Shown: one piece after another, positions 33,893-42,762 of the stretch
How the letters are laid out: the number at the start of each line of letters is the position of its first letter
Position numbering within the stretch: the stretch's first letter is position 1
Source: Corynebacterium sp. CNCTC7651
Lineage (GTDB): Bacteria > Actinomycetota > Actinomycetes > Mycobacteriales > Mycobacteriaceae
Length of the DNA: 64,000 nucleotides
Reading direction: 5' to 3'
Assembly (NCBI RefSeq): GCF_021496665.1
Contig: NZ_CP071246.1
Location: 1,054,001 to 1,118,000, forward strand
Made by a program: the position numbers and the translations under genes
The notes under the pieces: generated by a model
The model's database searches: none
The model's input: the letters and a program-made list of their open reading frames with translations, nothing else
Told to the model about the DNA's origin: nothing

Positions 33893-35304
33893 CGCGCCGC
33901 CCCCTCAACGTCTGCCTGGGCTGCGAGATACTTCGCGGCCTGTTCCGGTGTGATGGGGGTGAGGATTGCGCGGTCCACGCGCCTTTCATCCATCACCGTC
34001 ACCCGGGCAAGCCAGTGGCCGCCCCCGCCGCCGGATTCAAACTCCTCCTGGAAGGTCGCCACAGCCTCCGGCAGCACAACCTTGTCGCCAACTCTGGGGA
34101 TGCGCCCCAAGGTCGCCATGATCAGGCCGCCGAGCGTTTCGTACGGCCCGTCCGGCGCGGTGTAGCTGGTCTTCTCCGCCACGTCGTCCAAGCGCACAAG
34201 GCCCGCGATCTCCCATGAGGTGCCGAAGCGCTGGAAGTCCCGCTCTGACTCGCGGTCGTCATACTCGTCGTACACCTCGCCCAGGATCTCTTCCACCACG
34301 TCTTCGATGGTGACTAGGCCCTGCGTGCCTCCGTACTCGTCCGCAATCAAGACCACTTGGGAACCGGCGGAACGAACGCGGTTGAGCACCGAGTCGCCGT
34401 CCAGCGTGCCGGGCACGAATGGGACCGGTTTGGCTAGCGACGCAACCTTTGTCACGCTGCGCTCCTCCTTGGGTACGGAGAATGCGTCCTTGATGTGCAC
34501 GACACCGATCGTGTCGTCCAAGTCCCCGCGGCGGACGGGGAAACGGGAGTGGCCGGACTCGCGGGCAAGGGCGATCAGGTCCGCCACCGTTTCCTCCGCA
34601 TCGAGGGAGTCGATGGTGGAGCGCGGCGTCATCACCTCCTCCGCCGTTGTCTCGCCGAATCGCAGCGAGCGGTCAATCACCGCAGCCGTCTCCGCATCCA
34701 GGCCGCCGGCCTCTGCGGAGTTGCGCACCATGGCGCCGAGCTCCTGGCCAGAGCGTGCGGACGCCAGCTCATCCGCCGGCTCGATCCCCATCTTGCGGAC
34801 GACCCAGTTGGCGGAAGCGTTGAGGGTGTTGATGAACCATTTGAAGACGGTGTTGAACGCGTTGACCGGCGGCACCACGAAACGCGCGGTGCCCAGCGGC
34901 TCCGTGATCGCGATGTTCTTTGGCACCAGCTCTCCGAACACCATGGAGAGGAAGGTTGCCACGACAAGCGCGAGGATGAGAGCGACGGTGCGCGACGCGT
35001 CCGCGCTGAGACCCACAAGCTCCAGCAGGGGAGTAAAGTACTGGCCCAGCACCGGTTCCGCGAGGAAACCGGCGGCGAGGGTGGTCAGGGTGATGCCCAG
35101 CTGGGCACCGGAGAGGACGAACGAAAGGTTCGCGTGGTCGCGCGCCACAGCCTTCGCGGTGGCATCGCCCTTTTCCCGCACGTGCGCTTCAATGGTGGAG
35201 CGCTCCAGGCCCGTCATGGCGAACTCGATTGCCACGAACAGGCCGGTTGAGGCGGTGAGCAGGATGAACCCGATAAGGGAGAGGATGGATATAACTATGT
35301 CCAT
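33889..35304 (-). CDS. Hemolysin-family CNNM/CorC membrane protein, long form
   Basis: 471 residues: CNNM/DUF21 membrane domain (about 1-200, with LSFVLSGAQLGITLTTLAAGF and FGELVPKNIAI), a CBS pair (about 215-335, FPVRRGDLDDTIGVVHIKD and IADEYGGTQGLVTIEDVVEEILG), then a CorC_HlyC domain (about 350-440). Together with the short paralogue downstream it probably forms a heteromeric Mg2+/Co2+ transport unit. Both are in one minus-strand run behind the DEAD-box helicase. Confidence 0.88.
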   Translation of the reverse strand: MDIVISILSLIGFILLTASTGLFVAIEFAMTGLERSTIEAHVREKGDATAKAVARDHANLSFVLSGAQLGITLTTLAAGFLAEPVLGQYFTPLLELVGLSADASRTVALILALVVATFLSMVFGELVPKNIAITEPLGTARFVVPPVNAFNTVFKWFINTLNASANWVVRKMGIEPADELASARSGQELGAMVRNSAEAGGLDAETAAVIDRSLRFGETTAEEVMTPRSTIDSLDAEETVADLIALARESGHSRFPVRRGDLDDTIGVVHIKDAFSVPKEERSVTKVASLAKPVPFVPGTLDGDSVLNRVRSAGSQVVLIADEYGGTQGLVTIEDVVEEILGEVYDEYDDRESERDFQRFGTSWEIAGLVRLDDVAEKTSYTAPDGPYETLGGLIMATLGRIPRVGDKVVLPEAVATFQEEFESGGGGGHWLARVTVMDERRVDRAILTPITPEQAAKYLAAQADVEGAAR

Positions 35305-35325
35305 GTGTGTGGTGAGCGGGGTGAA

Positions 35326-36648
35326 CTAGCGCTCAGGTCTCCTCTTTCTCTGCTGGCCGCCGCGGCGTGGGCGACCAGACGCTTGTCCGCCGCCGGAACC
35401 GCGCGAGCGGGCGCCGCGGCGTGCTTGCGGGTTTCTACCCTGCCCGCCCGCCGCAGGCTGCTGCCCCGGGGGCGGCAGCGGGGTGCCCTCGGGTTGACGT
35501 GCGGCAGTAATCCTAACCAATTCCGGGCTCATTGGTGCGATGCGAACCACCTCCGCATCCACGCCAGCCTTGCGGAGCAGCTGGTCCACCTCTTTGCGCT
35601 GCTCATCCATCACCAGCGTGACCACGCGGCCGGACGTGCCGGCGCGTGCGGTGCGTCCAGCACGGTGCAGGTACGCCTTGTGCTCAGCCGGCGGGTCCAC
35701 GTGCACCACTAGGGAGACATCGTCAATGTCAATGCCGCGGGCGGCGATATCGGTGGCAACCAGCACCGGGGTGGAGCCGTCCGTGAACCCTTCGAGCGCC
35801 CTGGTGCGGGCTCCCTGGCCCTTGTCGCCGTGCAGGCCTTGTGCGTGAATGCCCACGCGGCGCAACTTCTTCACCTGCCGATCCACCCCGTGCTTGGTGC
35901 GCATGAACATGATGGTCTTGCCCTCGCGCGCGCCGATCTGCAGCACGATCTCGTTGCGCGTATCCCGGTTGCCCACCAGCAGCTGGTAGTGCTCCATGGT
36001 GTCTACCGTCGCCTCCACCGGCGCGGTGGAGTGCGTCACCGGGTCATGCATGTACCGGGCAATGAGCTTTTCGACGTCCCCGTCCAGCGTCGCGGAAAAC
36101 AGCAGGCGCTGGCCGTTCGCCGGGGTGCGGTCCAAAAGCTTGCGCACTTGCGGCAGGAAGCCCATGTCCGCCATCTGGTCCGCCTCGTCGAGGGCAGTGA
36201 CAGTGACCGCGTCGAGCGAGAGTTTGCGCTGGTTAATCAGGTCCTCGGCGCGACCCGGAGTAGCCACGAGCAGATCGACCGGCGCGGCGAGCGCGCGGAT
36301 CTGGTGGTTGATGTTCACGCCGCCAACCACGTCCATCACCCGAAGGCCCAGCGCCGCGGCCGGCTCCTCAAGACGCTCGCGGATCTGTGAGGCAAGCTCG
36401 CGCGTGGGCGCTAGCACCAATCCGCGCGGTTTCCCGGGCTTGGACGGCGCGCCGGCAAGGCGAGCCAGCATGGGCAGTCCGAACGTGAACGTTTTGCCGG
36501 AGCCGGTGGGGCCGCGGCCTAAGACGTCGCGGCCCGCGAGTGCGTCCGGGATAGCGGCTTCCTGGATAGGGAAGGGCTCCGTGATGCCCTGTTTGCGCAA
36601 TACGGCAACGATCTCGCGGGGAAGCCCCAGATCGGCGAAAGAGGTCAT
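35326..36648 (-). CDS. DEAD-box RNA helicase (RhlE-like)
   Basis: 440 residues. Motifs in order: FPIQEAAIPDALAGRDVLG (Q motif), GPTGSGKTF, PTRELASQI, TPGRAEDL, DEADQMADMG, SATLDG, then VATDIAARGIDID and HRAGRTARAG. The C-terminal ~70 residues are a basic, Gly/Arg-rich tail (RGSGGGQASGRPRRGGQ) of the RNA-annealing type. It unwinds structured RNA in the cytosol. A leaderless-type -10 sits 7 nt before its ATG. Confidence 0.9.
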   Translation of the reverse strand: MTSFADLGLPREIVAVLRKQGITEPFPIQEAAIPDALAGRDVLGRGPTGSGKTFTFGLPMLARLAGAPSKPGKPRGLVLAPTRELASQIRERLEEPAAALGLRVMDVVGGVNINHQIRALAAPVDLLVATPGRAEDLINQRKLSLDAVTVTALDEADQMADMGFLPQVRKLLDRTPANGQRLLFSATLDGDVEKLIARYMHDPVTHSTAPVEATVDTMEHYQLLVGNRDTRNEIVLQIGAREGKTIMFMRTKHGVDRQVKKLRRVGIHAQGLHGDKGQGARTRALEGFTDGSTPVLVATDIAARGIDIDDVSLVVHVDPPAEHKAYLHRAGRTARAGTSGRVVTLVMDEQRKEVDQLLRKAGVDAEVVRIAPMSPELVRITAARQPEGTPLPPPGQQPAAGGQGRNPQARRGARSRGSGGGQASGRPRRGGQQRKRRPER

Positions 36649-36661
36649 TGGGACGATCTTA
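36649..36661 (-). promoter_or_regulatory. Leaderless-type promoter of DEAD-box helicase
   Basis: On minus, TAAGAT (36661-36656), seven nt, then ATG at 36648. Confidence 0.5.
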
Positions 36662-36703
36662 CAGCGCGCGAGCCAGCCAACCTAAGCCCTAGTAGAGATG
36701 GCG

Positions 36704-38185
36704 CTAGTAGGAGATCTCCTCACGGTCGCCAGACCATGCGGTGTGGAACGTGCCCTCCATATCCACGCGGCGGTACGTGTGTGCGCCGAAGAAGTCGCGC
36801 TGGCCCTGGATCAGTGCCGCTGGCAGGCGGTCCGAACGCAAGGAATCGTAGTAGGAGAGCGAGGAAGCGAACACAGGCACCGGCAGGCCAAGCTGGGTCG
36901 CTGCGATGACAACGCGGCGCCAGGAGTCGATCAGGCCGTTCTCCAGCTCGCCCTTGAAGTAGGGGTCTAGCAGCAGGGACGGCAGCTCCGGGTCACGCTC
37001 GTACGCCTCGGTGATGCGGTTCAGGAACTTCGCGCGGATGATGCAGCCGCCGCGCCAGATACGCGCCAGGTCGCCCGGCTTGAGGCCCCACCCGTACTCC
37101 TTGGATCCGGCGTTGATCTCGTCGAAGCCCTGGGCGTACGCCACAAGCTTGGAGGCGTAGAGTGCGCGACGGACATCCTCGATGAATTGGTCCTTATCAA
37201 TGCCCAGCTCCTCGAGCATGGTCAGGTCTCCGGAAGGCAGACCGATGCGCTGGGCGGCTTCGCGCTGCGCAAGCGCGGAGGACAGCGCGCGGGCGAAGAC
37301 AGCCTCGCCGATCGCCGTCGTCGGCACGCCCAGATCCAGCGCCTCCTTGACCGTCCAGCGGCCAGTGCCCTTCTGGCCAGCGGCATCCACAATAACATCG
37401 ATAAACGGCTTACCGGTGTGCTTGTCCACCTGACGAAGCACCTCCGCCGTGATCTCGATGAGGTAGGAATCAAGGTCGCCCTCGTTCCACTCGCTGAAGA
37501 TTGCGGAAATCTCTGCAGGTTCAAGACCGGCGGCGTAGCGCAGCAGGTGGTATGCCTCGCCGATAACCTGCATGTCTGCGTACTCGATGCCGTTGTGCAC
37601 CATCTTGACAAAGTGACCCGCCCCGTCCGGGCCGATGTGGGTCACGCACGGCACGCCGTCCACCTTTGCTGCGATAGATTCCAGCAGGGGCCCCAGGGTT
37701 TCCCAGGACTCCACTGGTCCGCCCGGCATGATGGACGGGCCACGCAATGCGCCCTCCTCGCCGCCGGAGATGCCGGCGCCCACAAAGTGGCGGCCGCGCT
37801 GCGCCACCTCGCGCTCGCGGCGAATCGTGTCGGTGAACAGGGAGTTGCCGCCGTCGATGATGATGTCGCCCTCGTCCATCGCCGTTGCCAGCTGGTCAAT
37901 CACCGCGTCCGTCGCCGCACCGGCTTGCACCATGATGATGGCCTTGCGCGGGCGCTCCAGGGAGGCGACGAAATCCTCGATGGTTTCGGAAGGGATGAAG
38001 GTTCCCTCGTGGCCGTGCTCTTCCATCACCGCGCGCGTCTTTTCCGGAGAGCGGTTGTAGATGGCCACGGTGTGGCCTTTGGATGCGAAGTTGCGGGCGA
38101 GGTTGGAGCCCATGACAGCCATACCGACCACGCCGATTTGCGCGGTGCCGTGAGTGGATTCAGGTGCGTTCTGGGGGGAAGTCAT
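36704..38185 (-). CDS. gnd: 6-phosphogluconate dehydrogenase, decarboxylating
   Basis: 493 residues. The NADP-binding GMAVMGSNLARNFASKGH (about 21-38) and the family signature MVHNGIEYADMQ with catalytic Lys in HFVKMVHNG are present, as are GTGRWTVKEA and GGCIIRAKFL. It converts 6-phosphogluconate to ribulose 5-phosphate, CO2 and NADPH in the pentose phosphate pathway. Its promoter region faces the thioesterase gene; both appear leaderless. Confidence 0.96.
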   Translation of the reverse strand: MTSPQNAPESTHGTAQIGVVGMAVMGSNLARNFASKGHTVAIYNRSPEKTRAVMEEHGHEGTFIPSETIEDFVASLERPRKAIIMVQAGAATDAVIDQLATAMDEGDIIIDGGNSLFTDTIRREREVAQRGRHFVGAGISGGEEGALRGPSIMPGGPVESWETLGPLLESIAAKVDGVPCVTHIGPDGAGHFVKMVHNGIEYADMQVIGEAYHLLRYAAGLEPAEISAIFSEWNEGDLDSYLIEITAEVLRQVDKHTGKPFIDVIVDAAGQKGTGRWTVKEALDLGVPTTAIGEAVFARALSSALAQREAAQRIGLPSGDLTMLEELGIDKDQFIEDVRRALYASKLVAYAQGFDEINAGSKEYGWGLKPGDLARIWRGGCIIRAKFLNRITEAYERDPELPSLLLDPYFKGELENGLIDSWRRVVIAATQLGLPVPVFASSLSYYDSLRSDRLPAALIQGQRDFFGAHTYRRVDMEGTFHTAWSGDREEISY

Positions 38186-38198
38186 GGGTCCAATCGTA
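38186..38198 (-). promoter_or_regulatory. Leaderless-type promoter of gnd
   Basis: On minus, TACGAT (38198-38193) is followed by 7 nt and ATG at 38185. Confidence 0.5.
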
Positions 38199-38231
38199 CG
38201 TAACCCACCTCCGCGTAGCCGTGCGGTTGCC

Positions 38232-38244
38232 TATAGTTGCTCGC
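38232..38244 (+). promoter_or_regulatory. Leaderless-type promoter of thioesterase gene
   Basis: TATAGT (38232-38237), seven nt, then ATG 38245; no Shine-Dalgarno. Confidence 0.5.
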
Positions 38245-38679
38245 ATGACGCAGCGCTCCCTGAATGAGCCGGTCACTGACCCGCTCAACGAAGAAGAGTT
38301 GGCAGTGCTCAACGCCGCTAACATCGGCTTTGCCCAGCACCTCGGCCTGGTTATCACGTACTGCTCGGCAGAGCGCCTTGAGGGCTATCTGGATGTGGGC
38401 CCGCAGCACCTGCAGGTCGCAGGGATTGTCAACGGCGGTGTCTACGCCTCTATCGGGGAGACACTGGGATCCGCAGCCGCCATCGTCACCACAGGCCGCC
38501 CTGCGGTGGGCATGAGCAACAACACGGATTTCCTGCGCAGTGTCTCATCCGGCCGCATCGAGGCTGTGGCCATCCCGGTGCATACCGGCCGCACGACCCA
38601 CCTGTGGCGCATTGAGATGTCGCACGAGGGCAAGCTAGCCGCCATCACGCACCTCAAGCTGATGTTGATGGAGATCTAG
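38245..38679 (+). CDS. PaaI-type hotdog thioesterase
   Basis: 144 residues. The hotdog core shows GIVNGGVYASIGETLGSAAA (helix with the catalytic-type Glu) and NNTDFLRSVSSGRIEAVA, typical of PaaI/YbgC-like acyl-CoA thioesterases. The substrate may be a phenyl- or hydroxybenzoyl-CoA, not resolvable here. ATG 38245 lies exactly 7 nt after a TATAGT box, which fixes the start; the open frame upstream has no better codon. It is convergent with corA, 5 nt apart. Confidence 0.82.
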   Translation: MTQRSLNEPVTDPLNEEELAVLNAANIGFAQHLGLVITYCSAERLEGYLDVGPQHLQVAGIVNGGVYASIGETLGSAAAIVTTGRPAVGMSNNTDFLRSVSSGRIEAVAIPVHTGRTTHLWRIEMSHEGKLAAITHLKLMLMEI

Positions 38680-38684
38680 CGGGC

Positions 38685-39758
38685 CTACAGCCAGTTATTC
38701 CGGCGGAACCACCAAAGCATCGCGCCCATTACCAGCAACATCACTAGAAGGGTGGCGGGGTAGGCCCACTTCCATCCCAGCTCCGGCATGTACTCGAAGT
38801 TCATGCCGTAAATACCCGCGATCATGGTAGGGGCAGCAGCCATGCCGACCACTGCGGAGATGGTGCGCATGTCCGCATTCTGCTGCATGGACACCTTGGC
38901 CACCGAAGCATCCAGCAGCGAGGTCAGACGCTCGTCGAAGCTGGACAGCCTGTCGCTAACGATCGTGGCGTTGTCCTGCACGTCGCGGAAGTAGGAGCGC
39001 AGGGCCTTGCGCACCAGGTCCTTGTTATTGGTCAACCCGTTGCGCAGGGCGGGCGCCAGCGGGTCGATAGCGTGGCGCATCTCCAAGATCTCTCGCTTGT
39101 AGTTGTAGATCTTGTCAATGTTGATCTGCCGGCGCGGGGTGAACACCTCGTTTTCCAGCTCGTCCACGTCCTGGCTCAGGTAGTCCGCAACACGCAGGTA
39201 GTTGTCGGTGAGGTAGTCTGCCACCACCCAGGCCACGGCGCTGGGACCCAGCACCGCCAGGTCTTCTTCCTCCTCCAACTTGCCGGTGAGATCCGGCAGG
39301 GGAGCGTTGTGGCGGATGGTAATGGCAAAGTTGGGGCCCGCCACCACCTGCACCTCGCCGGTAGAAATGATTTCGCGGGCGTCCAGCACTTCCTCGTCGT
39401 CCCGGTAGTGCACGGAGCGCACGACCATGAACAGCTGCTCATCGTAGCGGTCGATCTTTGGGCGCTGGTGCGCATCCACAATGTCGTCCACGATCAAGTC
39501 GTCCAAGTCGAAGGTCTCAGCGATCTTCTCCATCTGGTCCACGCTCGGCGCCTTCAAAGACAGCCAAACAAACGCGTTTTCGTGCTGCTCCACCACCTCC
39601 ATCGCTTGGCGGATCCGGAGGTTGCCCGGAAGCTTCTTGCCGTCCACGAACACGCGGCAGAAATCGACAGAGCGCTCGATGGGGACGGGAACCGGTTTGC
39701 GCGCCGGCGGTTCCGGTTTCTTAGGACGCTGGCGTGACATGGGAAGGCGCGGCGGCAT
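38685..39758 (-). CDS. corA: CorA-type magnesium/cobalt transporter
   Basis: 357 residues. A large N-terminal cytoplasmic funnel domain ends in two membrane helices: the first follows MIAGIYGMNFEYMPE, carrying the diagnostic GMN, and the second is PATLLVMLLVMGAMLWWF. The tail RRNNWL is basic as in CorA. ATG 39758 has AAAGGGGG about 11 nt upstream; ATG 39740 would drop six residues. It probably forms a homopentameric Mg2+ channel. Confidence 0.92.
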   Translation of the reverse strand: MPPRLPMSRQRPKKPEPPARKPVPVPIERSVDFCRVFVDGKKLPGNLRIRQAMEVVEQHENAFVWLSLKAPSVDQMEKIAETFDLDDLIVDDIVDAHQRPKIDRYDEQLFMVVRSVHYRDDEEVLDAREIISTGEVQVVAGPNFAITIRHNAPLPDLTGKLEEEEDLAVLGPSAVAWVVADYLTDNYLRVADYLSQDVDELENEVFTPRRQINIDKIYNYKREILEMRHAIDPLAPALRNGLTNNKDLVRKALRSYFRDVQDNATIVSDRLSSFDERLTSLLDASVAKVSMQQNADMRTISAVVGMAAAPTMIAGIYGMNFEYMPELGWKWAYPATLLVMLLVMGAMLWWFRRNNWL

Positions 39759-39885
39759 GGGCTTCAGCCCCCTTTCGTTCGAGCTCAGGGCAGCGCAAAG
39801 CGCACCCGCTATGGAGCAGGCGAAGACAACGTGAGTGATACTACGCGCTTTCCGACCACTGTCGAACAGAGCGTGCGCACATAGC

Positions 39886-39919
39886 CAAAAACCCCGCCGA
39901 CCTCAGGTCAGGCGGGGTA
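39886..39919 (-). terminator. Rho-independent terminator of ndh
   Basis: On minus, CCCCGCC pairs with GGCGGGG around a loop containing GACCTGAGGTC, followed by five T. It lies 15 nt past the ndh stop. Confidence 0.8.
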
Positions 39920-39934
39920 TGCGCGGCTAGAAAT

Positions 39935-41302
39935 CTAGCGCTGCTCTTCCTCGGACTCCAGCTTCTCCAGTGCGGTGCGCTGGGTGCGCTGCTCCAGCTG
40001 GCCGTTGGTGGTGACCAGGTTGTAGCGGCGCGGGTTGAACGCGTTGAGCGCCCAGGTGTAGGTGGACACGGTGCGGTTGCGCATGCCCTGCAGGAACTGT
40101 ACGTGAACCACAAGCCACATCATCCAGCCGATGAAGCCGGTGAACTCCACCTTGCCCATCTTCACCACAGCGTTGAAGCGGGAGATGATGGCCATGGAGC
40201 CCTTGTCAAAGTAGGAGAACGGATCGCGGTCCTCCGGAGCCACGTCGTGCTCGACCTGCTCCTTGATAATCTTGGCCACGTACTCGCCGGACTGGATCGC
40301 CACCTGTGCCACGCCCGGGAGGCGGTCCAGGCTCATCATGTCGCCGATGATGAAGACGTTGCGCTTGTCGCCCACGGAGCAGTCCGGGTTGACCGGGACC
40401 TTGCCGTTGCGCTCTGCCTCAACACCAGCCTGCTCAGCGACGATGCGGCCCAGCGGGGACGCTTCCACACCAGCGGACCAGATCTTGGTGTACGCCTCGA
40501 TGGTGGTTTCTTCGTCCGTCTTGGTGTTCTTGTAGGTGACAGATTCCGCGTCAACGTTGGTGACCAGGGAGTTCAGCACCACAGTCACGCCCTCGCGCTC
40601 AAGCTGGCGCTGGGCAACCTTGCCCAGGCGCTTGCCAAACGGCGGAAGGACCTGCGGCAGGCCATCGATGAGCACAATCTTGGTCGACTCGGGGCTGAAG
40701 GTGTACTGGCCCTTGTCAAAGGAGCGGTGCGCAAGCTCCGCGATCTGGCCGGCCAACTCAACACCGGTCGGGCCGGCACCGACGATGACGAAGGTGAGGA
40801 GCTTCTCGCGCTCCGCCGGATCCTCCGCCAGCTCGGCGCGCTCGAACGCGTCCATGATGCGGGCGCGGATCTCAAACGCGTCATCCAAGGTCTTCAGGCC
40901 CGGCGCGAACTCCGCGAAGTGGTCGTTGCCGAAGTAGGACTGGCCAGCGCCGGCGGCGATGATCAGAGAGTCGTAGGTGTACTCGAACTCCTCGCCCGCG
41001 TCCATGGCGGTGACAACCTGTGCCTCGGTGTCAATGCCCTGCACGTCACCGCGGACAACCAGGAGGTTCTCTTGGCCGCGGGTGAGCTGGCGCATGGACA
41101 CCGCGATCTCGCCGGAGGACAGCAGACCGGTAGCCACCTGGTAGAGCAGCGGGGCGAAGAGGTGGTGGTTGGTGCGGTCAATCAGGGTGATGTCCACGTC
41201 CGCGTCCGCGAGCTCGCGGGCAGCGTAGAGGCCGCCGAAACCGGCACCGATGATGACAACGTGATGACGGCTCCCAGCCGGACGGTACGGCCTATCTGCC
41301 AT
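39935..41302 (-). CDS. ndh: Type II NADH dehydrogenase
   Basis: 455 residues. FAD-binding HVVIIGAGFGGLYAARELA (about 14-32), NADH-binding FVIVGAGPTGVELAGQIAEL (about 164-183), and NVFIIGDM near 310 are the two-dinucleotide-fold signatures. A C-terminal amphipathic segment (GFIGWMMWLVVHVQFLQGM) anchors it to the inner face of the membrane. It passes electrons from NADH to menaquinone without proton pumping. ATG 41302 is chosen because AAAGGAGAT precedes it; the upstream frame lacks a site. Confidence 0.93.
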   Translation of the reverse strand: MADRPYRPAGSRHHVVIIGAGFGGLYAARELADADVDITLIDRTNHHLFAPLLYQVATGLLSSGEIAVSMRQLTRGQENLLVVRGDVQGIDTEAQVVTAMDAGEEFEYTYDSLIIAAGAGQSYFGNDHFAEFAPGLKTLDDAFEIRARIMDAFERAELAEDPAEREKLLTFVIVGAGPTGVELAGQIAELAHRSFDKGQYTFSPESTKIVLIDGLPQVLPPFGKRLGKVAQRQLEREGVTVVLNSLVTNVDAESVTYKNTKTDEETTIEAYTKIWSAGVEASPLGRIVAEQAGVEAERNGKVPVNPDCSVGDKRNVFIIGDMMSLDRLPGVAQVAIQSGEYVAKIIKEQVEHDVAPEDRDPFSYFDKGSMAIISRFNAVVKMGKVEFTGFIGWMMWLVVHVQFLQGMRNRTVSTYTWALNAFNPRRYNLVTTNGQLEQRTQRTALEKLESEEEQR

Positions 41303-41418
41303 GGTCCAAATCTCCTTTAAAAAGGGTGCGAAAATACCTCCGCATAGTGTACGCCCCCGCCGCAGAACGCTCACAGCGAGTACCGCCGTGGCGCGGCCAT
41401 CCTCAACCGCTCAGCAGC

Positions 41419-41431
41419 TAGCATGGGCCCG
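41419..41431 (+). promoter_or_regulatory. Leaderless-type promoter of ufaA-like gene
   Basis: TAGCAT (41419-41424), seven nt, GTG 41432. The ATG at 41423 is inside the -10 box. Confidence 0.45.
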
Positions 41432-42736
41432 GTGAGTGAGAGGGTTGAACCAGTCCACCTCGCGGCCATAGACGCTTCAGCGTGGCCGGGGGTTGCCAAG
41501 CTCCCGCAGATCACGGGTGCCGGAACTCGCTCCCGGCTCGCTGAGGCCGGCTTCGCGCGGGCCGTGTCGCGGGCTGGCTTGCTTCTCGACGGTCCACAGC
41601 CCGACCTGGTTGTCGACCACGCCGACGTGTTCACGCGTATTGCCGCCAGCGGCTGGATAGGCCTGGCCGAGGGGTATTTGGCAGGGGAGTGGCACACCGC
41701 GTCGTCGGAAAGCTTGGTCCACGTGCTGGAGGGGCTGGTTCGCGCGAAGTACGCGCCCCGCACCACCAAGCTCGCACCTTCCTCGGCGGATGCGCTCGGC
41801 GAGGTGCCGCCGAGTCTGGTGTCGCATTACTCGGGCGATGGCGTGAGTCCGTTCCAGGGGCACTTCGCCACCGGTGTGCCGACCACCGAACGCAAGGCGT
41901 TCAAATCCAGGGTGCCCGGTGCCGGGAAGGGGAGGGAGCCTGCCCGCCACTATGTCGCGGTAACCGAGTTCGGCGCGCCGCTGGACACCTCGCGCCTAGA
42001 CCTGGCTGATGCGCAGGCGCGCAGCACCAGCATGCTCTTAGACGCCGCGCACGTCACTCGGGGGTCTCACACCCTCGTGGTTCCAACAGCAGGCGGCGCG
42101 ATTGCGGTGGAGGCGGCGTCACGCCGGGCAAACGTGGATTGCGTCGCTGCGCAACCCGCTACCGCTGAAGCACTGCGGGAACACCTCGTGTTCGCCGGAG
42201 CTGAAGACGCTGTCCACGTGCTCACCGGCCAGTGGGGCCTCGCCCCGTCCCGCCCGACCTATGACGCGATCGTGAGCGCCGAGTACCTGGAGACACTCGC
42301 GCCGCGCGAGAAGATCCGCTACCTGCGTGCTGTGGACAGCGCGCTTATGCCAGGTGGGCGGGCGGCTGCGCAGACTGTGGTACGCACCGAGCGCATGTCC
42401 CGCGCAGGCACCGCCGCGCTCTCCTCGCTGCGGGCGTACATCTGGCCGGGCCTGCACTTTGCGACGATCAAAGACATCGCCACCATGCTGGACCAGCACA
42501 CAGGCCTGCGGCTGACCGGCGTGACGCTCGCGCCGGACCACCTTGCTGCCTCGCTGAAGCTGCAGCGCGCGACCTTTGATACCAGGCTGCGGGACGCGGC
42601 CGCGGACGGGTTCGACGTGGTCTACCGCCGGCTGTGGACCTGGCAGCTCGCGCTGCGCGAGGCCCTGGCACGTCTCGGCATGCTTGACCTCGCGCAGGTG
42701 GTGGCGACGACGCGGAGTAGAGGCGGTCGTCGCTAA
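41432..42736 (+). CDS. Cyclopropane-fatty-acid synthase-like methyltransferase (UfaA-like)
   Basis: 434 residues. The N-terminal part (LVVDHADVFTRIAASGWIGLAEGYLAGEW) and VSHYSGDGVSPFQG match the CFA synthase/UfaA family next to ndh in corynebacteria. However the SAM motif is poor: the expected VLEIGxGxG is replaced by THTLVVPTAGGAIAVEAA-like sequence, and the bicarbonate-site Cys found in CFA synthases is not apparent. It may modify membrane lipids by methylation, or may be a degenerate relative. GTG 41432 is chosen from the promoter geometry. Confidence 0.72.
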   Translation: MSERVEPVHLAAIDASAWPGVAKLPQITGAGTRSRLAEAGFARAVSRAGLLLDGPQPDLVVDHADVFTRIAASGWIGLAEGYLAGEWHTASSESLVHVLEGLVRAKYAPRTTKLAPSSADALGEVPPSLVSHYSGDGVSPFQGHFATGVPTTERKAFKSRVPGAGKGREPARHYVAVTEFGAPLDTSRLDLADAQARSTSMLLDAAHVTRGSHTLVVPTAGGAIAVEAASRRANVDCVAAQPATAEALREHLVFAGAEDAVHVLTGQWGLAPSRPTYDAIVSAEYLETLAPREKIRYLRAVDSALMPGGRAAAQTVVRTERMSRAGTAALSSLRAYIWPGLHFATIKDIATMLDQHTGLRLTGVTLAPDHLAASLKLQRATFDTRLRDAAADGFDVVYRRLWTWQLALREALARLGMLDLAQVVATTRSRGGRR

Positions 42737-42762
42737 GCACCCTGCCCCTAAACACCCCGCCC

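Noticed and set aside
40103..41320. 405-codon open frame on plus
   Set aside because: Antisense to ndh, which has two complete dinucleotide-binding motifs.
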